This document shows positions 18,163 through 26,351 of a stretch of DNA of 64,000 nt, piece by piece (position 1 is the first letter of the stretch; every line of letters starts with the position of its first letter). A program made the translations under genes and the position numbers. The stretch lies in assembly GCA_000751595.1 (NCBI GenBank), contig CCMH01000013.1:1-64000 (forward strand). Direction: 5' to 3'. Origin of the DNA: Weeksella massiliensis (lineage in GTDB: Bacteria; Bacteroidota; Bacteroidia; Flavobacteriales; Weeksellaceae). The notes under the pieces were generated by a model that saw nothing but the letters and a program-made list of their open reading frames with translations, did not search any database and was not told where the DNA came from.

Positions 18163-19170
18163 TTACGAGGTTTTATTTTTACTGATAAAAAACATCGCAA
18201 TCAAACCAAAAGTTATCATCGAGATTATTTGCGCTAAGTAGAGAATTAGACCAAAATAATCGCCAATTTGACGACCGCTTTCTGCATCTCCTTGGTTGAT
18301 TGTGTACATCGCAGCAAAAGCAATCGACATGATGTAGGGATAGCCCAAACCGCCTGTTACAGGCAAAATCATCCCAAAAGATCCCGCAACCAAAAGAAAT
18401 AAACCTTCGCGCAAACCAAGCGATTGTGTATCTGGAAAAGCAAAAAAGACAACATAAGTCATGAGGAAGTAACAAACCCATAAAAGGATAGACCAAACGA
18501 TAAATTCTCGTCTTTTTTTCAGTTTAGATATGGATTTCAGACCTTCTAAGATGCCCAATAAAAAGTTTTTTACTTTATCGAAAAGTTTTGTTCGTTTCAA
18601 TCTTCTCCAAAATAGCCCAAGGATAATCACGCCCAAGAGCACTGCAATAGCGATATAGATAAGATTCGAAGATGCTTTTTCGGTAGGATGTTCGCTGCTT
18701 TCTCGGTTCCCAAATTCTAAAAATTTCTGTAGAATTTCATAATTAAAAATAAACGAAAGGCCAATCACCGTAAGCAAGCACACCAAATCGATTACCCGCT
18801 CCAGAACAATTGTCCCGAAGGTTTTATCGACAGGTACATTTTCTGTTTTGTAAAGAGAGGTTGCGCGAGCGACTTCGCCACTTCTCGGGATCGTAAGATT
18901 CATGAAATACCCAAAGGCAATCGACCAGAAATTGTTAATTGTTTTCGGGTGCAATCCGATTGGGTTGAGTAGAAGATTCCAGCGTTTGGCACGAATCCAA
19001 TACGAAACAATACTCAGAAACATCGACAAGAAAATCCAAAAATAATTGGTTTTTTTCAAGATGACTTTTACATGATCAAAATCGATTTTCTGAGCCGTAA
19101 TATAAATAAAAAATCCTGCCAAAGCAGTTGCAAAAATCAGAAAGATACTTTGTTTTATTTTGGCATTCAT
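18163..19170 (-). CDS. Lysylphosphatidylglycerol-synthase-type TM region (UPF0104) protein
   Basis: A 335-residue membrane protein with about eight hydrophobic segments and the family pattern RAKRWNLLL, FGYFMNLTIPRSGEVARA and GTIVLERVIDL. Members are the flippase-like domain of MprF or free-standing membrane proteins of unknown substrate. It has no soluble aminoacyl-transfer domain. It lies 14 bases downstream of panD, which suggests an operon. Confidence 0.85.
   Translation of the reverse strand: MNAKIKQSIFLIFATALAGFFIYITAQKIDFDHVKVILKKTNYFWIFLSMFLSIVSYWIRAKRWNLLLNPIGLHPKTINNFWSIAFGYFMNLTIPRSGEVARATSLYKTENVPVDKTFGTIVLERVIDLVCLLTVIGLSFIFNYEILQKFLEFGNRESSEHPTEKASSNLIYIAIAVLLGVIILGLFWRRLKRTKLFDKVKNFLLGILEGLKSISKLKKRREFIVWSILLWVCYFLMTYVVFFAFPDTQSLGLREGLFLLVAGSFGMILPVTGGLGYPYIMSIAFAAMYTINQGDAESGRQIGDYFGLILYLAQIISMITFGLIAMFFISKNKTS
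18678..18690 (+). repeat. TTTCGGTAGGATG word, copy 2 (within minus-strand CDS)
   Basis: Exact 13-base copy inside the flippase-like gene, read there in the antisense direction as codons for HPTE. Confidence 0.7.
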
Positions 19171-19184
19171 TGTCCTTTTTTCTA

Positions 19185-19532
19185 CTAATCTAATCGGTTT
19201 TGTTCATTCGGGAAAACAATTGTCGGCTGAAAAGTTTTCGCCTCTTCATAATCCATCATCGCGTAAGCAATAATAATCACCGTATCGCCTACTTGTACAC
19301 GTCTAGCAGCTGGTCCATTGAGGCAAATTTCACCGCTTCCGCGTTTACCTTTTATTACGTAGGTTTCGAATCTTTCGCCATTTTCTTGTACCACAATTTG
19401 TACTTTTTGTCCGACCAAAATATTCGAAGCATCCAACAAATCTTCATCGATTGTAATGCTACCGATGTAGTTTAATTTGGCGTCTGTAACTGTCGCGCGG
19501 TGTATTTTCGATTGAAAAATTTCTATCATCAT
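19185..19532 (-). CDS. panD: Aspartate 1-decarboxylase
   Basis: A pyruvoyl-dependent enzyme making beta-alanine for pantothenate. The proenzyme self-cleaves at G24-S25 in YIGSIT, and that numbering fits the start at 19532. Other landmarks are KIHRATVT and [12 protein letters not shown]. Length of 115 is normal. It lies near panC on the same strand (58 bases apart), so the beta-alanine and pantoate branches are encoded together. A TAAATTTG -7 box is just upstream at 19540-19547. Confidence 0.96.
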   Translation of the reverse strand: MMIEIFQSKIHRATVTDAKLNYIGSITIDEDLLDASNILVGQKVQIVVQENGERFETYVIKGKRGSGEICLNGPAARRVQVGDTVIIIAYAMMDYEEAKTFQPTIVFPNEQNRLD

Positions 19533-19539
19533 AATAATG

Positions 19540-19547
19540 CAAATTTA
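19540..19547 (-). promoter_or_regulatory. -7 box candidate for panD
   Basis: The minus strand reads TAAATTTG, an exact TAnnTTTG, only 7-10 bases ahead of the start codon, implying a very short leader. No good -33 element is seen. Confidence 0.4.
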
Positions 19548-19590
19548 AATGTTTTTTAGGAATCCTTGCAGATGAATATTGGTAGGATGA

Positions 19591-20436
19591 TTAGGAAAAC
19601 GATAAATTATCAATTAAACGAACGCCTCCAGCATAAGCAACTACAAAAGCTCGAATCTTTTCGGTGTTCGAAAATTCGTAGATAGGTTGAAGATTTTCTT
19701 CCTCAGCCAACTGAAAATATTCTAGTTCGAAAGGAGAATTGGCAAACGCTTTCTCGACAAACGAATTGACTTCTTGTACGGTATTTCCTTCGATTTTTAA
19801 CTTTCTTGCCTCTTGCAAAGTTGCATAAATAAATGGTGCTGCTTGTAGATTTTCTTCAGTGAGGCGTGCATTTCTCGAACTGAGCGCCAAGCCATTTGCA
19901 GCACGTTGGATCGGAACAGTGACAATCTCTACAGCCAACTTTTCTTGTTTGACCATTTCTTGAACAATTCGTACTTGCTGAAAATCTTTTTCTCCGAAAT
20001 AGGCTTTTGTTGGTAGCACAGCACGAAGAAGTTTATTGACGACCGTTGCCACACCCGCAAAATGACCAGGACGAAATTCGCCTTCCATCACTTGATCAAG
20101 TGAACCAAAATCGTAAATTTTGCTTTCTTCTTTTTCGGGATATACATCATCAACGCTAGGTAAATAAAGAAAATCGCAGTTATTTTCAATCAACAAAGCG
20201 ATGTCTTGCTCTTCTGTTCGTGGATATTTTGCCAAATCTTCTGCATTGTTGAATTGGGTAGGATTGACAAAAATACTCACTACCACGACGTTATTTTCTC
20301 TTTTTGCTTGTTCTACCAACGCGAGATGACCTTGGTGTAAAGCACCCATAGTTGCAACAAAACCAATGGTTTCACTATTCTCTCTTATCGTTTGTAGAAC
20401 AGGAGACATTTCGGTTTGGGTATGAAAAATTTTCAT
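19591..20436 (-). CDS. panC: Pantothenate synthetase
   Basis: Joins pantoate and beta-alanine using ATP through a pantoyl-adenylate. Visible motifs are MGALHQGH with the HxGH-type nucleotide-binding signature at residues 34-37, FVNPTQFN, the GEFRPGHFAGV block, FGEKDFQQ and LSSRNARL. Length of 281 is normal. It is divergent from the glycogen-synthase-like gene, as in other flavobacteria. Confidence 0.97.
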   Translation of the reverse strand: MKIFHTQTEMSPVLQTIRENSETIGFVATMGALHQGHLALVEQAKRENNVVVVSIFVNPTQFNNAEDLAKYPRTEEQDIALLIENNCDFLYLPSVDDVYPEKEESKIYDFGSLDQVMEGEFRPGHFAGVATVVNKLLRAVLPTKAYFGEKDFQQVRIVQEMVKQEKLAVEIVTVPIQRAANGLALSSRNARLTEENLQAAPFIYATLQEARKLKIEGNTVQEVNSFVEKAFANSPFELEYFQLAEEENLQPIYEFSNTEKIRAFVVAYAGGVRLIDNLSFS

Positions 20437-20470
20437 TTGTTCGAGCTGTTAAAAATAATTAAAATCGGGA

Positions 20471-20500
20471 CAAAGCTAAAGATAACAAAGCAAATGTCAA
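20471..20500 (-). promoter_or_regulatory. Promoter for panC
   Basis: The minus strand reads TTG (20500-20498), a 19-base spacer, then TAGCTTTG (20478-20471), a full match to the Bacteroidota -33/-7 pattern, about 35 bases ahead of the panC start. Confidence 0.6.
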
Positions 20501-20510
20501 TATTTTTTTG

Positions 20511-20518
20511 TACCTTTG
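20511..20518 (+). promoter_or_regulatory. -7 box for the glycogen-synthase-like operon
   Basis: TACCTTTG, an exact TAnnTTTG, lies 34 bases ahead of the ATG at 20553. A -33 TTG is not obvious. Confidence 0.5.
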
Positions 20519-20552
20519 TGTCCTGTTTTACAATAGGAAAAGAGTTATCATT

Positions 20553-21368
20553 ATGCAAGAAAAGAGAATTTTGTATGTCACTACTGAGATGGTTCCATAC
20601 TTTCCTGAAAATCCAATGTCTTCACAAGCTTTAGCTTTACCGAAATTAATGCAGAGTGATGGGGCAGATGTCCGCATCTTCATGCCGCGTTTTGGGGTGA
20701 TTAATGAGCGTAGACATCAGCTTCATGAAGTGATTAGATTGTCGGGAATGAATATGATTATCAATGATATTGATCAACCGTTGATCATTAAAGTTGCATC
20801 TGTTCCAAACGAACGTTTGCAAGTTTATTTCATCGATAATGAAGAATATTTCAAACGCAAAGAAGTGTACACGACGAAAAGCGGCGAAATGGCAGCAGAT
20901 AATGATGAGCGAGCAATCTTCTTTGCGAAAGGAGTTTTAGAAACCGTAAAAAAATTAAACTGGAAACCAGATGTGGTACACATTTTGGGTTGGATGTCGG
21001 GCTTATTGCCATTGTATTTGAAAAAATACTACCACGACGATCCTTTTTTCCAAGATACGAAAGTAGTCGTTTCTTTGTTTGACAATGGGTTTAAAGGAGA
21101 ATTAAATCCTGAAATCGTTAACAAATTAGCGTTTGACAAAGTTGAAGAAGACGTAAAAGAGTATTTAAGTACACCTACGCATTTGGGTTGGGTACAAACG
21201 GCATTGCAATATGCAGACGCCATTGTGAAGGGAGAAGAAATTATCCCGGCGGATGTCGAAGAATTTATCAAAAGCAAAGATTTACCGTTGTTAGATTTCC
21301 AAACAGGAGATATGGCAAAAGAAGTTTATAAAAATTTTTATATAGAAGAAGTAATCAACGCAAACTAA
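20553..21368 (+). CDS. Short glycogen/starch synthase-like protein (GT5 N-terminal domain only)
   Basis: A 271-residue protein that resembles the N-terminal GT-B domain of glycogen synthase (YVTTEMVPYFPENPMS, then a region ending GWMSGLLPLYLKK). It stops where the second Rossmann domain should begin, so full ADP-glucose transferase activity is doubtful. An upstream in-frame ATG at 20508 overlaps the promoter; the ATG at 20553 (MQEKRILYVT) is preferred. It leads an apparent operon with the DUF4270 lipoprotein and glmS. This short form beside panC is, as I recall, conserved in Bacteroidota. Confidence 0.8.
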   Translation: MQEKRILYVTTEMVPYFPENPMSSQALALPKLMQSDGADVRIFMPRFGVINERRHQLHEVIRLSGMNMIINDIDQPLIIKVASVPNERLQVYFIDNEEYFKRKEVYTTKSGEMAADNDERAIFFAKGVLETVKKLNWKPDVVHILGWMSGLLPLYLKKYYHDDPFFQDTKVVVSLFDNGFKGELNPEIVNKLAFDKVEEDVKEYLSTPTHLGWVQTALQYADAIVKGEEIIPADVEEFIKSKDLPLLDFQTGDMAKEVYKNFYIEEVINAN

Positions 21369-21388
21369 TTTAATATTTAGAATACCGG

Positions 21389-23005
21389 ATGAAGAAAATC
21401 TTGAATGTGCTTACCGTTTTGTCTGCACTGTTGGTCACAAGTAACCTGTTAGTATCATGTGATAACGACCCGTTAACTGTTGGAGATGAATTGGTAGGAG
21501 GAGGAGCAACAGGCTCTAAGTATGAGCTGGATATCATTGCCTATAACACCACTACCGACACGATTCTTTCTAACCAAAAAGTACTACAAAACGCCATTCT
21601 TGGCGCGTACAACGAACCGACTTTTGGGCAAAACAATGCCCGGTTCTATACCCAAGTTCGTTTGCCAAGTGCCAACCCTACCTTTGGTAAAAACCCAAGT
21701 GTAGATTCTGTAGTTCTTCGAATCCCGGTTTACCACAAACAAAAAGCAGTGAAGCAAGATACGATTAAAGTAACGAGCGGAACTGACGATAATAAAAAAG
21801 AAAAATGGTGGATTAAAAACACCTTTGAATTGGATTCAATTTACGGACATAAAGAGGCAACAATGCGTCTGAATGTCCGTGAAATGAATACCGTTCTATT
21901 CTATGACTCCCTCTATTATTCTAATCCGAATTTGCGAAGCAAAGACCAGATAGAGGTGCTCCCAACTGTTTTGGGATCAACTGAAATCTCTAAAGTGGTG
22001 GTGCAGAATATTGTTAAAGAAAAAGACAAATCAACGAATGATTTCGATGAAGAAATTGCCTACAAAGTTGTTTTAGACAAAAACTTTTTCCAACAAAAAA
22101 TCATCAATAATCGAGGGACTGGAAACTTGAGTGATAATGCAACTTTCATTCGGAATGTGTTGCGTGGATTAGAGATTTCGGTAGAAAATGATAATGGATT
22201 CTATTTTCAATTCAATCCTAATCAAATCCAACTGAAAATGTATTATTCGCAAGACGATACCAGCGTTAAAGAAGGTGAAGAACCAAAACGCATACAGTTG
22301 AGTTATGATTTTGGTTTCCGTAATCGTTGGACACCTTTGCAAACAGGACCAGATTTCACGGTTCAGTTAAATCAGTTTAGTAACCAAAGAAGTGCAGAAT
22401 TATTAGCGGCAACTCAAAACCCAGACAAAGTAAATGGTGCTTCGCGATTATACCTCAATGGGATGGACGGGACGATGATTAATCTCCTTTTTAGACCAGA
22501 AGCATTAGAAGATTTCCGCAATAAAGTAAAAGCTAATAATTGGGTTATTGTTGGTGCAAAAGTGGTTATGAATGTCGATAATTCTTATGCAGACATCACA
22601 TCAAAACCACCTTTTATTTTTGGATGGAATCATTACCTAAAAGAAGGTAAATGGGTAGATGAAATGTATTCGGATATGACAAGACAACAATCTTTTGTCA
22701 ATAGTTATCCGTACAATGTACATTTCAATCCGATGTACAACTTCAAGAAAAATGATGGACAATATATTTTAGATATCACCGATCATTTCAAGTCGATGAT
22801 CGAAAGAAATAAAGTATTCGAGAACCAAGAAATGAGAATTGCTTTGGGTAATTTCTTGTTAGAAACAGGAAAATCGAATATCTATTCAGACAAGCCTTAC
22901 TACAACAACAGGGTGGCCTCTCCGCACCGTTTGGTGTTCCACGGGAATCAGTCATCTGACCAAGAAAAGAAACTTAAATTATTAGTATATTACACTCAAA
23001 AGTAA
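21389..23005 (+). CDS. DUF4270 lipoprotein
   Basis: A 538-residue exported lipoprotein with signal peptide and lipobox LLVSC followed by DNDP (Cys near residue 24). The mature part shows the DUF4270 features GAYNEPTFGQNNARFYTQVRLP and PSVDSVVLRIP. Likely an outer-membrane-associated beta-rich protein restricted to Bacteroidota; function unknown. It follows the preceding gene after 20 bases and precedes glmS by 6 bases. Confidence 0.88.
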   Translation: MKKILNVLTVLSALLVTSNLLVSCDNDPLTVGDELVGGGATGSKYELDIIAYNTTTDTILSNQKVLQNAILGAYNEPTFGQNNARFYTQVRLPSANPTFGKNPSVDSVVLRIPVYHKQKAVKQDTIKVTSGTDDNKKEKWWIKNTFELDSIYGHKEATMRLNVREMNTVLFYDSLYYSNPNLRSKDQIEVLPTVLGSTEISKVVVQNIVKEKDKSTNDFDEEIAYKVVLDKNFFQQKIINNRGTGNLSDNATFIRNVLRGLEISVENDNGFYFQFNPNQIQLKMYYSQDDTSVKEGEEPKRIQLSYDFGFRNRWTPLQTGPDFTVQLNQFSNQRSAELLAATQNPDKVNGASRLYLNGMDGTMINLLFRPEALEDFRNKVKANNWVIVGAKVVMNVDNSYADITSKPPFIFGWNHYLKEGKWVDEMYSDMTRQQSFVNSYPYNVHFNPMYNFKKNDGQYILDITDHFKSMIERNKVFENQEMRIALGNFLLETGKSNIYSDKPYYNNRVASPHRLVFHGNQSSDQEKKLKLLVYYTQK

Positions 23006-23011
23006 AAAATT

Positions 23012-24859
23012 ATGTGCGGAATCGTAGGATATATCGGACACCGACAAGCATATCCCATTATCATTAATGGGCTTAGAAGACTAGAGTACCGAGGGTATGA
23101 TAGTGCCGGATTGGTTTTAGCAAAAGAAGATGATTTCGAATTGGTGAAAACCAAAGGAAAAGTGTCTGATTTGGAAGAGAAAAGTGCAGATATTGACCAT
23201 ACACCGACCGTTGGGATCGGGCATACTAGATGGGCAACACACGGGGTGCCAAACGATGTCAATTCACATCCGCATCTTAGTAATAATGGACGTATTGTTT
23301 TGGTACATAACGGGATTATCGAAAATTACGATACCCTAAAACAATTATTGGTTGAAAAAGGATTTACTTTTTACAGTGAAACCGATACCGAAGTTTTGGT
23401 AAATTTCATCCAATATTTACAAGATGAGAATAATCTTGATCTTACCGATGCTGTTCGTCTTGCACTCAACCAAGTAATTGGTGCTTATGCGATTGCAGTT
23501 TTGGATAAAGAAAATCCAGACGAAATTGTGGTAGGACGTTTAGGTTCTCCATTGGCTATCGGTATCGGAAAAGATGAGTTTTTTATCGCATCAGATGCTT
23601 CACCTTTTATCGAGTTTACCAAAGACGCCGTGTATTTAGATGACGGTGAAATGGCAACGATCACAAGAGGAAAAGAAGTTGATATCCGAAAAATAGAAAA
23701 TAATAGCGAAGTTACACCCGACATTCAAGAACTACAATTGAATATCGAAGAGATCGAAAAAGGTGGCTACGAACATTTCATGTTAAAAGAAATTCATGAG
23801 CAACCTCGTTCTATTTACGATACTCTCCGTGGACGTTTGTTGGTGGACGAAGGAATCATCAAGATGGCCGGAATTTGGGATCATCAAGAGAAATTCCTCA
23901 ATGCCAAAAGAATCATTATTGTTGCGTGCGGAACCTCTTACCATGCAGGTTTGGTTGCAGAATATATGATCGAAGATTTTGCGCGTATTCCAGTTGAAGT
24001 AGAATATGCATCAGAATTCCGATATAGAAATCCTATCATCAAGAAAAATGATGTAGTTATTGCGATTTCACAATCAGGAGAAACAGCCGATACTTTAGCA
24101 GCATTAAAATTAGCCAAAGAAAAAGGTGCTTTCATTTTCGGAATCAACAATGTAGTCGGTTCATCAATCGCTCGAATTACCGATGCAGGAGCTTATACCC
24201 ATGCCGGACCAGAAATTGGCGTAGCTTCTACCAAAGCTTTCACTGCTCAGTTGACCGTTTTGGCAATGATTGCAATCAAATTAGGTAAACATAAAGGAGA
24301 ATTATCCAATGAACGTTTCAATTTATTGATTCACGAATTAGAAAATATTCCAAACAAAGTAGAACAAATCCTAGAAAACTGTGAAGGTATAGTTGAGCAA
24401 ATCGCAGAAAAATACAAAGACAATAGAAATGCCATTTATTTAGGTCGTGGATACAATTATCCATCGGCACTAGAAGGTGCATTAAAACTAAAAGAAATCT
24501 CGTACATCCATGCAGAAGGTTATCCTGCTGCCGAGATGAAACACGGACCTATCGCTTTGTTAGACGAGAATATGCCGGTCATCGTTATTGCAACCAAAAA
24601 AGGCTACTACGAGAAAGTGGTTTCTAACATTCAAGAAATCAAATCGAGAAGTGCCAAAGTTATCGCGATCGTGAACGAAGGCGATGAGCAAGTAATCAAT
24701 ATGGCAGACGATTATGTGGTAATCCCAGAAACCGAAGAAGAATTTTCGCCAATCCTTACGGCAATTCCACTACAATTGTTATCGTATTGGGTAGCCGTGA
24801 AATTAGGTAAAAATGTCGATCAACCAAGAAACTTGGCAAAATCGGTTACCGTAGAGTAA
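23012..24859 (+). CDS. glmS: Glutamine-fructose-6-phosphate aminotransferase (isomerizing)
   Basis: Makes glucosamine-6-phosphate from fructose-6-phosphate and glutamine, feeding peptidoglycan, lipid A and amino-sugar glycans. An N-terminal glutaminase domain has the Cys2 nucleophile (MCGIVGYIG) and RGYDSAG. Two SIS domains show CGTSYHAGLVAEY, SQSGETADT and the EGALKLKEISYIHAEG block, and the C-terminal KSVTVE end is intact. Length of 615 is standard. It is the last gene of the operon and is followed by a clear terminator; no glmS ribozyme is evident in the 6-base gap upstream. Confidence 0.98.
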   Translation: MCGIVGYIGHRQAYPIIINGLRRLEYRGYDSAGLVLAKEDDFELVKTKGKVSDLEEKSADIDHTPTVGIGHTRWATHGVPNDVNSHPHLSNNGRIVLVHNGIIENYDTLKQLLVEKGFTFYSETDTEVLVNFIQYLQDENNLDLTDAVRLALNQVIGAYAIAVLDKENPDEIVVGRLGSPLAIGIGKDEFFIASDASPFIEFTKDAVYLDDGEMATITRGKEVDIRKIENNSEVTPDIQELQLNIEEIEKGGYEHFMLKEIHEQPRSIYDTLRGRLLVDEGIIKMAGIWDHQEKFLNAKRIIIVACGTSYHAGLVAEYMIEDFARIPVEVEYASEFRYRNPIIKKNDVVIAISQSGETADTLAALKLAKEKGAFIFGINNVVGSSIARITDAGAYTHAGPEIGVASTKAFTAQLTVLAMIAIKLGKHKGELSNERFNLLIHELENIPNKVEQILENCEGIVEQIAEKYKDNRNAIYLGRGYNYPSALEGALKLKEISYIHAEGYPAAEMKHGPIALLDENMPVIVIATKKGYYEKVVSNIQEIKSRSAKVIAIVNEGDEQVINMADDYVVIPETEEEFSPILTAIPLQLLSYWVAVKLGKNVDQPRNLAKSVTVE

Positions 24860-24895
24860 TAGTTACTTTATTTCAAGTATAAGTATAGCAAAAGA

Positions 24896-24922
24896 GGGTT
24901 GAATTTATTTCAACCCTTTTTT
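24896..24922 (+). terminator. Intrinsic terminator after glmS
   Basis: GGGTTGAA (24896-24903) pairs with TTCAACCC (24909-24916), followed by six T. Confidence 0.88.
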
Positions 24923-24939
24923 CATTTGTACTATTATTA

Positions 24940-24952
24940 TTTCGGTAGGATG
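24940..24952 (+). repeat. TTTCGGTAGGATG word, copy 3 (intergenic)
   Basis: Exact 13-base copy lying between the glmS and serS terminators. Confidence 0.7.
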
Positions 24953-24965
24953 AGCTACAAGGCTA

Positions 24966-25010
24966 AAAAAAAATCGGTTCGAGAAGTTTCTTCTCGAACC
25001 GATTTTTATA
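24966..25010. terminator. Terminator of serS (bidirectional form)
   Basis: A 16-bp perfect stem, 24971-24986 with 24990-25005, and a TTT loop, bounded by A and T runs so it can work on either strand. It ends the minus-strand serS transcript. Confidence 0.88.
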
Positions 25011-25034
25011 TTGTCTTTAGAACGAATAGTTCTT

Positions 25035-26303
25035 TTAATTAATTTCAGTAAAGCCGGTATAAGGAACCAACACTTCCGGAATTTTGATGCTTCCATCTTC
25101 TTGTTGATGATTCTCGAGAATCGATGCCAGGATTCGAGGCAATGCCAAAGCAGAACCATTCAAGGTATGCAGCAACTGAGAAGCATTTCCTACCTTATAA
25201 CGCAATTTTAGACGATTTGCCTGGAAATCTCTGAAGTTCGATACCGAACTAACTTCTAACCATTTTTCTTGCGCCTGAGAGAAAACCTCAAAGTCGTATG
25301 TAATCGATGAAGCAAAACCTGTATCGCCTGCACATAAACGCAAAATGCGGTAAGGCAAATTCAGTTCTTCTAACAAACCTTTTACATGCTCAACCATTTC
25401 GTCTAAGGCAGCCATTGAATTTTCTGGCTTTTCTATGCGCACAATTTCTACTTTCTCGAACTGATGCAAACGATTCAAGCCACGAACATCTTTCCCATAA
25501 CTTCCTGCTTCCCTACGGAAACAAGGCGAGTAAGCTGTATGTTTCACCGGTAATTCTTCGTCCTTCATGATAACATCGCGGTAAATATTGGTGACAGGAA
25601 CTTCAGAAGTCGGAATCAAATAAAGATCATCTTCTTTCACATAATACATTTGCCCTTCTTTGTCGGGTAATTGCCCAGTTCCGTAACCAGAAGCTTCATT
25701 CACTACAAATGGCGGAATGATTTCTTGGTAATCTGCTGCGGTGTTTTTATCCAAAAAATACTGAATCAATGCGCGTTGTAATCGAGCTCCTTTGCCTTTA
25801 TAAACAGGGAATCCTGCGCCGGTGATTTTCACACCCAATTCAAAATCGATCAAATCATATTTCTTGGCCACTTCCCAATGCGGTAAATATCCTTTTTTGG
25901 GAGAAGCATCTCCTTCAGAAAAAACAATTTCATTATCATTTTCATCTTTCCCAGCTTTCACCAATTCGTTTGGTACGTTAGGGATTTGATACAAAAGATG
26001 CTGAATAGATTCTTCGTATTCTGATAATAAATCTTGTAGTTCTTTGGACGATGTTTTTAGTTCGGTGGTTTGTTCTTTCAGATCATTCGCTTCTTCTGTG
26101 CGTCCCGATTTGAAAAGGTTCCCGATTTCTTTGGAGAGTTTATTCGATTCGGCTAAAAGCGTATCCAACTCGAATTGTGTTTTGCGACGTAATTCATCCA
26201 AATTCAACACTTCGTCGATCAAGTGAAGTTCTTTGAAGTTTCTCTTCTTAAGTCCTTCAATAACTTTTTCCTTATTTTCTTGAATATAAGAAACTACAAG
26301 CAT
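25035..26303 (-). CDS. serS: Seryl-tRNA synthetase
   Basis: A class II aminoacyl-tRNA synthetase of 422 residues. The N-terminal coiled-coil tRNA-binding arm covers about residues 30-100. The catalytic domain has motif 2 (PCFRREAGSYGKD followed by RLHQFEKVE) and motif 3 (GSALALPRILASILEN). The ATG at 26303 gives MLVVSYIQENKEKV, matching the family's usual N-terminus. A TAACTTTG -7 box lies 20 bases upstream. Confidence 0.98.
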   Translation of the reverse strand: MLVVSYIQENKEKVIEGLKKRNFKELHLIDEVLNLDELRRKTQFELDTLLAESNKLSKEIGNLFKSGRTEEANDLKEQTTELKTSSKELQDLLSEYEESIQHLLYQIPNVPNELVKAGKDENDNEIVFSEGDASPKKGYLPHWEVAKKYDLIDFELGVKITGAGFPVYKGKGARLQRALIQYFLDKNTAADYQEIIPPFVVNEASGYGTGQLPDKEGQMYYVKEDDLYLIPTSEVPVTNIYRDVIMKDEELPVKHTAYSPCFRREAGSYGKDVRGLNRLHQFEKVEIVRIEKPENSMAALDEMVEHVKGLLEELNLPYRILRLCAGDTGFASSITYDFEVFSQAQEKWLEVSSVSNFRDFQANRLKLRYKVGNASQLLHTLNGSALALPRILASILENHQQEDGSIKIPEVLVPYTGFTEIN

Positions 26304-26322
26304 AATATAATTGATTTAATAA

Positions 26323-26330
26323 CAAAGTTA
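26323..26330 (-). promoter_or_regulatory. -7 box for serS
   Basis: The minus strand reads TAACTTTG, an exact TAnnTTTG, about 20 bases ahead of the start. The -33 element is unclear. Confidence 0.5.
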
Positions 26331-26351
26331 AAAGTTCTTGGCTAATTCGAC

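Noticed and set aside
23005-23011. glmS ribozyme
   Set aside because: Only 6 bases separate the preceding stop from the glmS start; the ribozyme cannot fit and is not expected outside Firmicutes-like groups.
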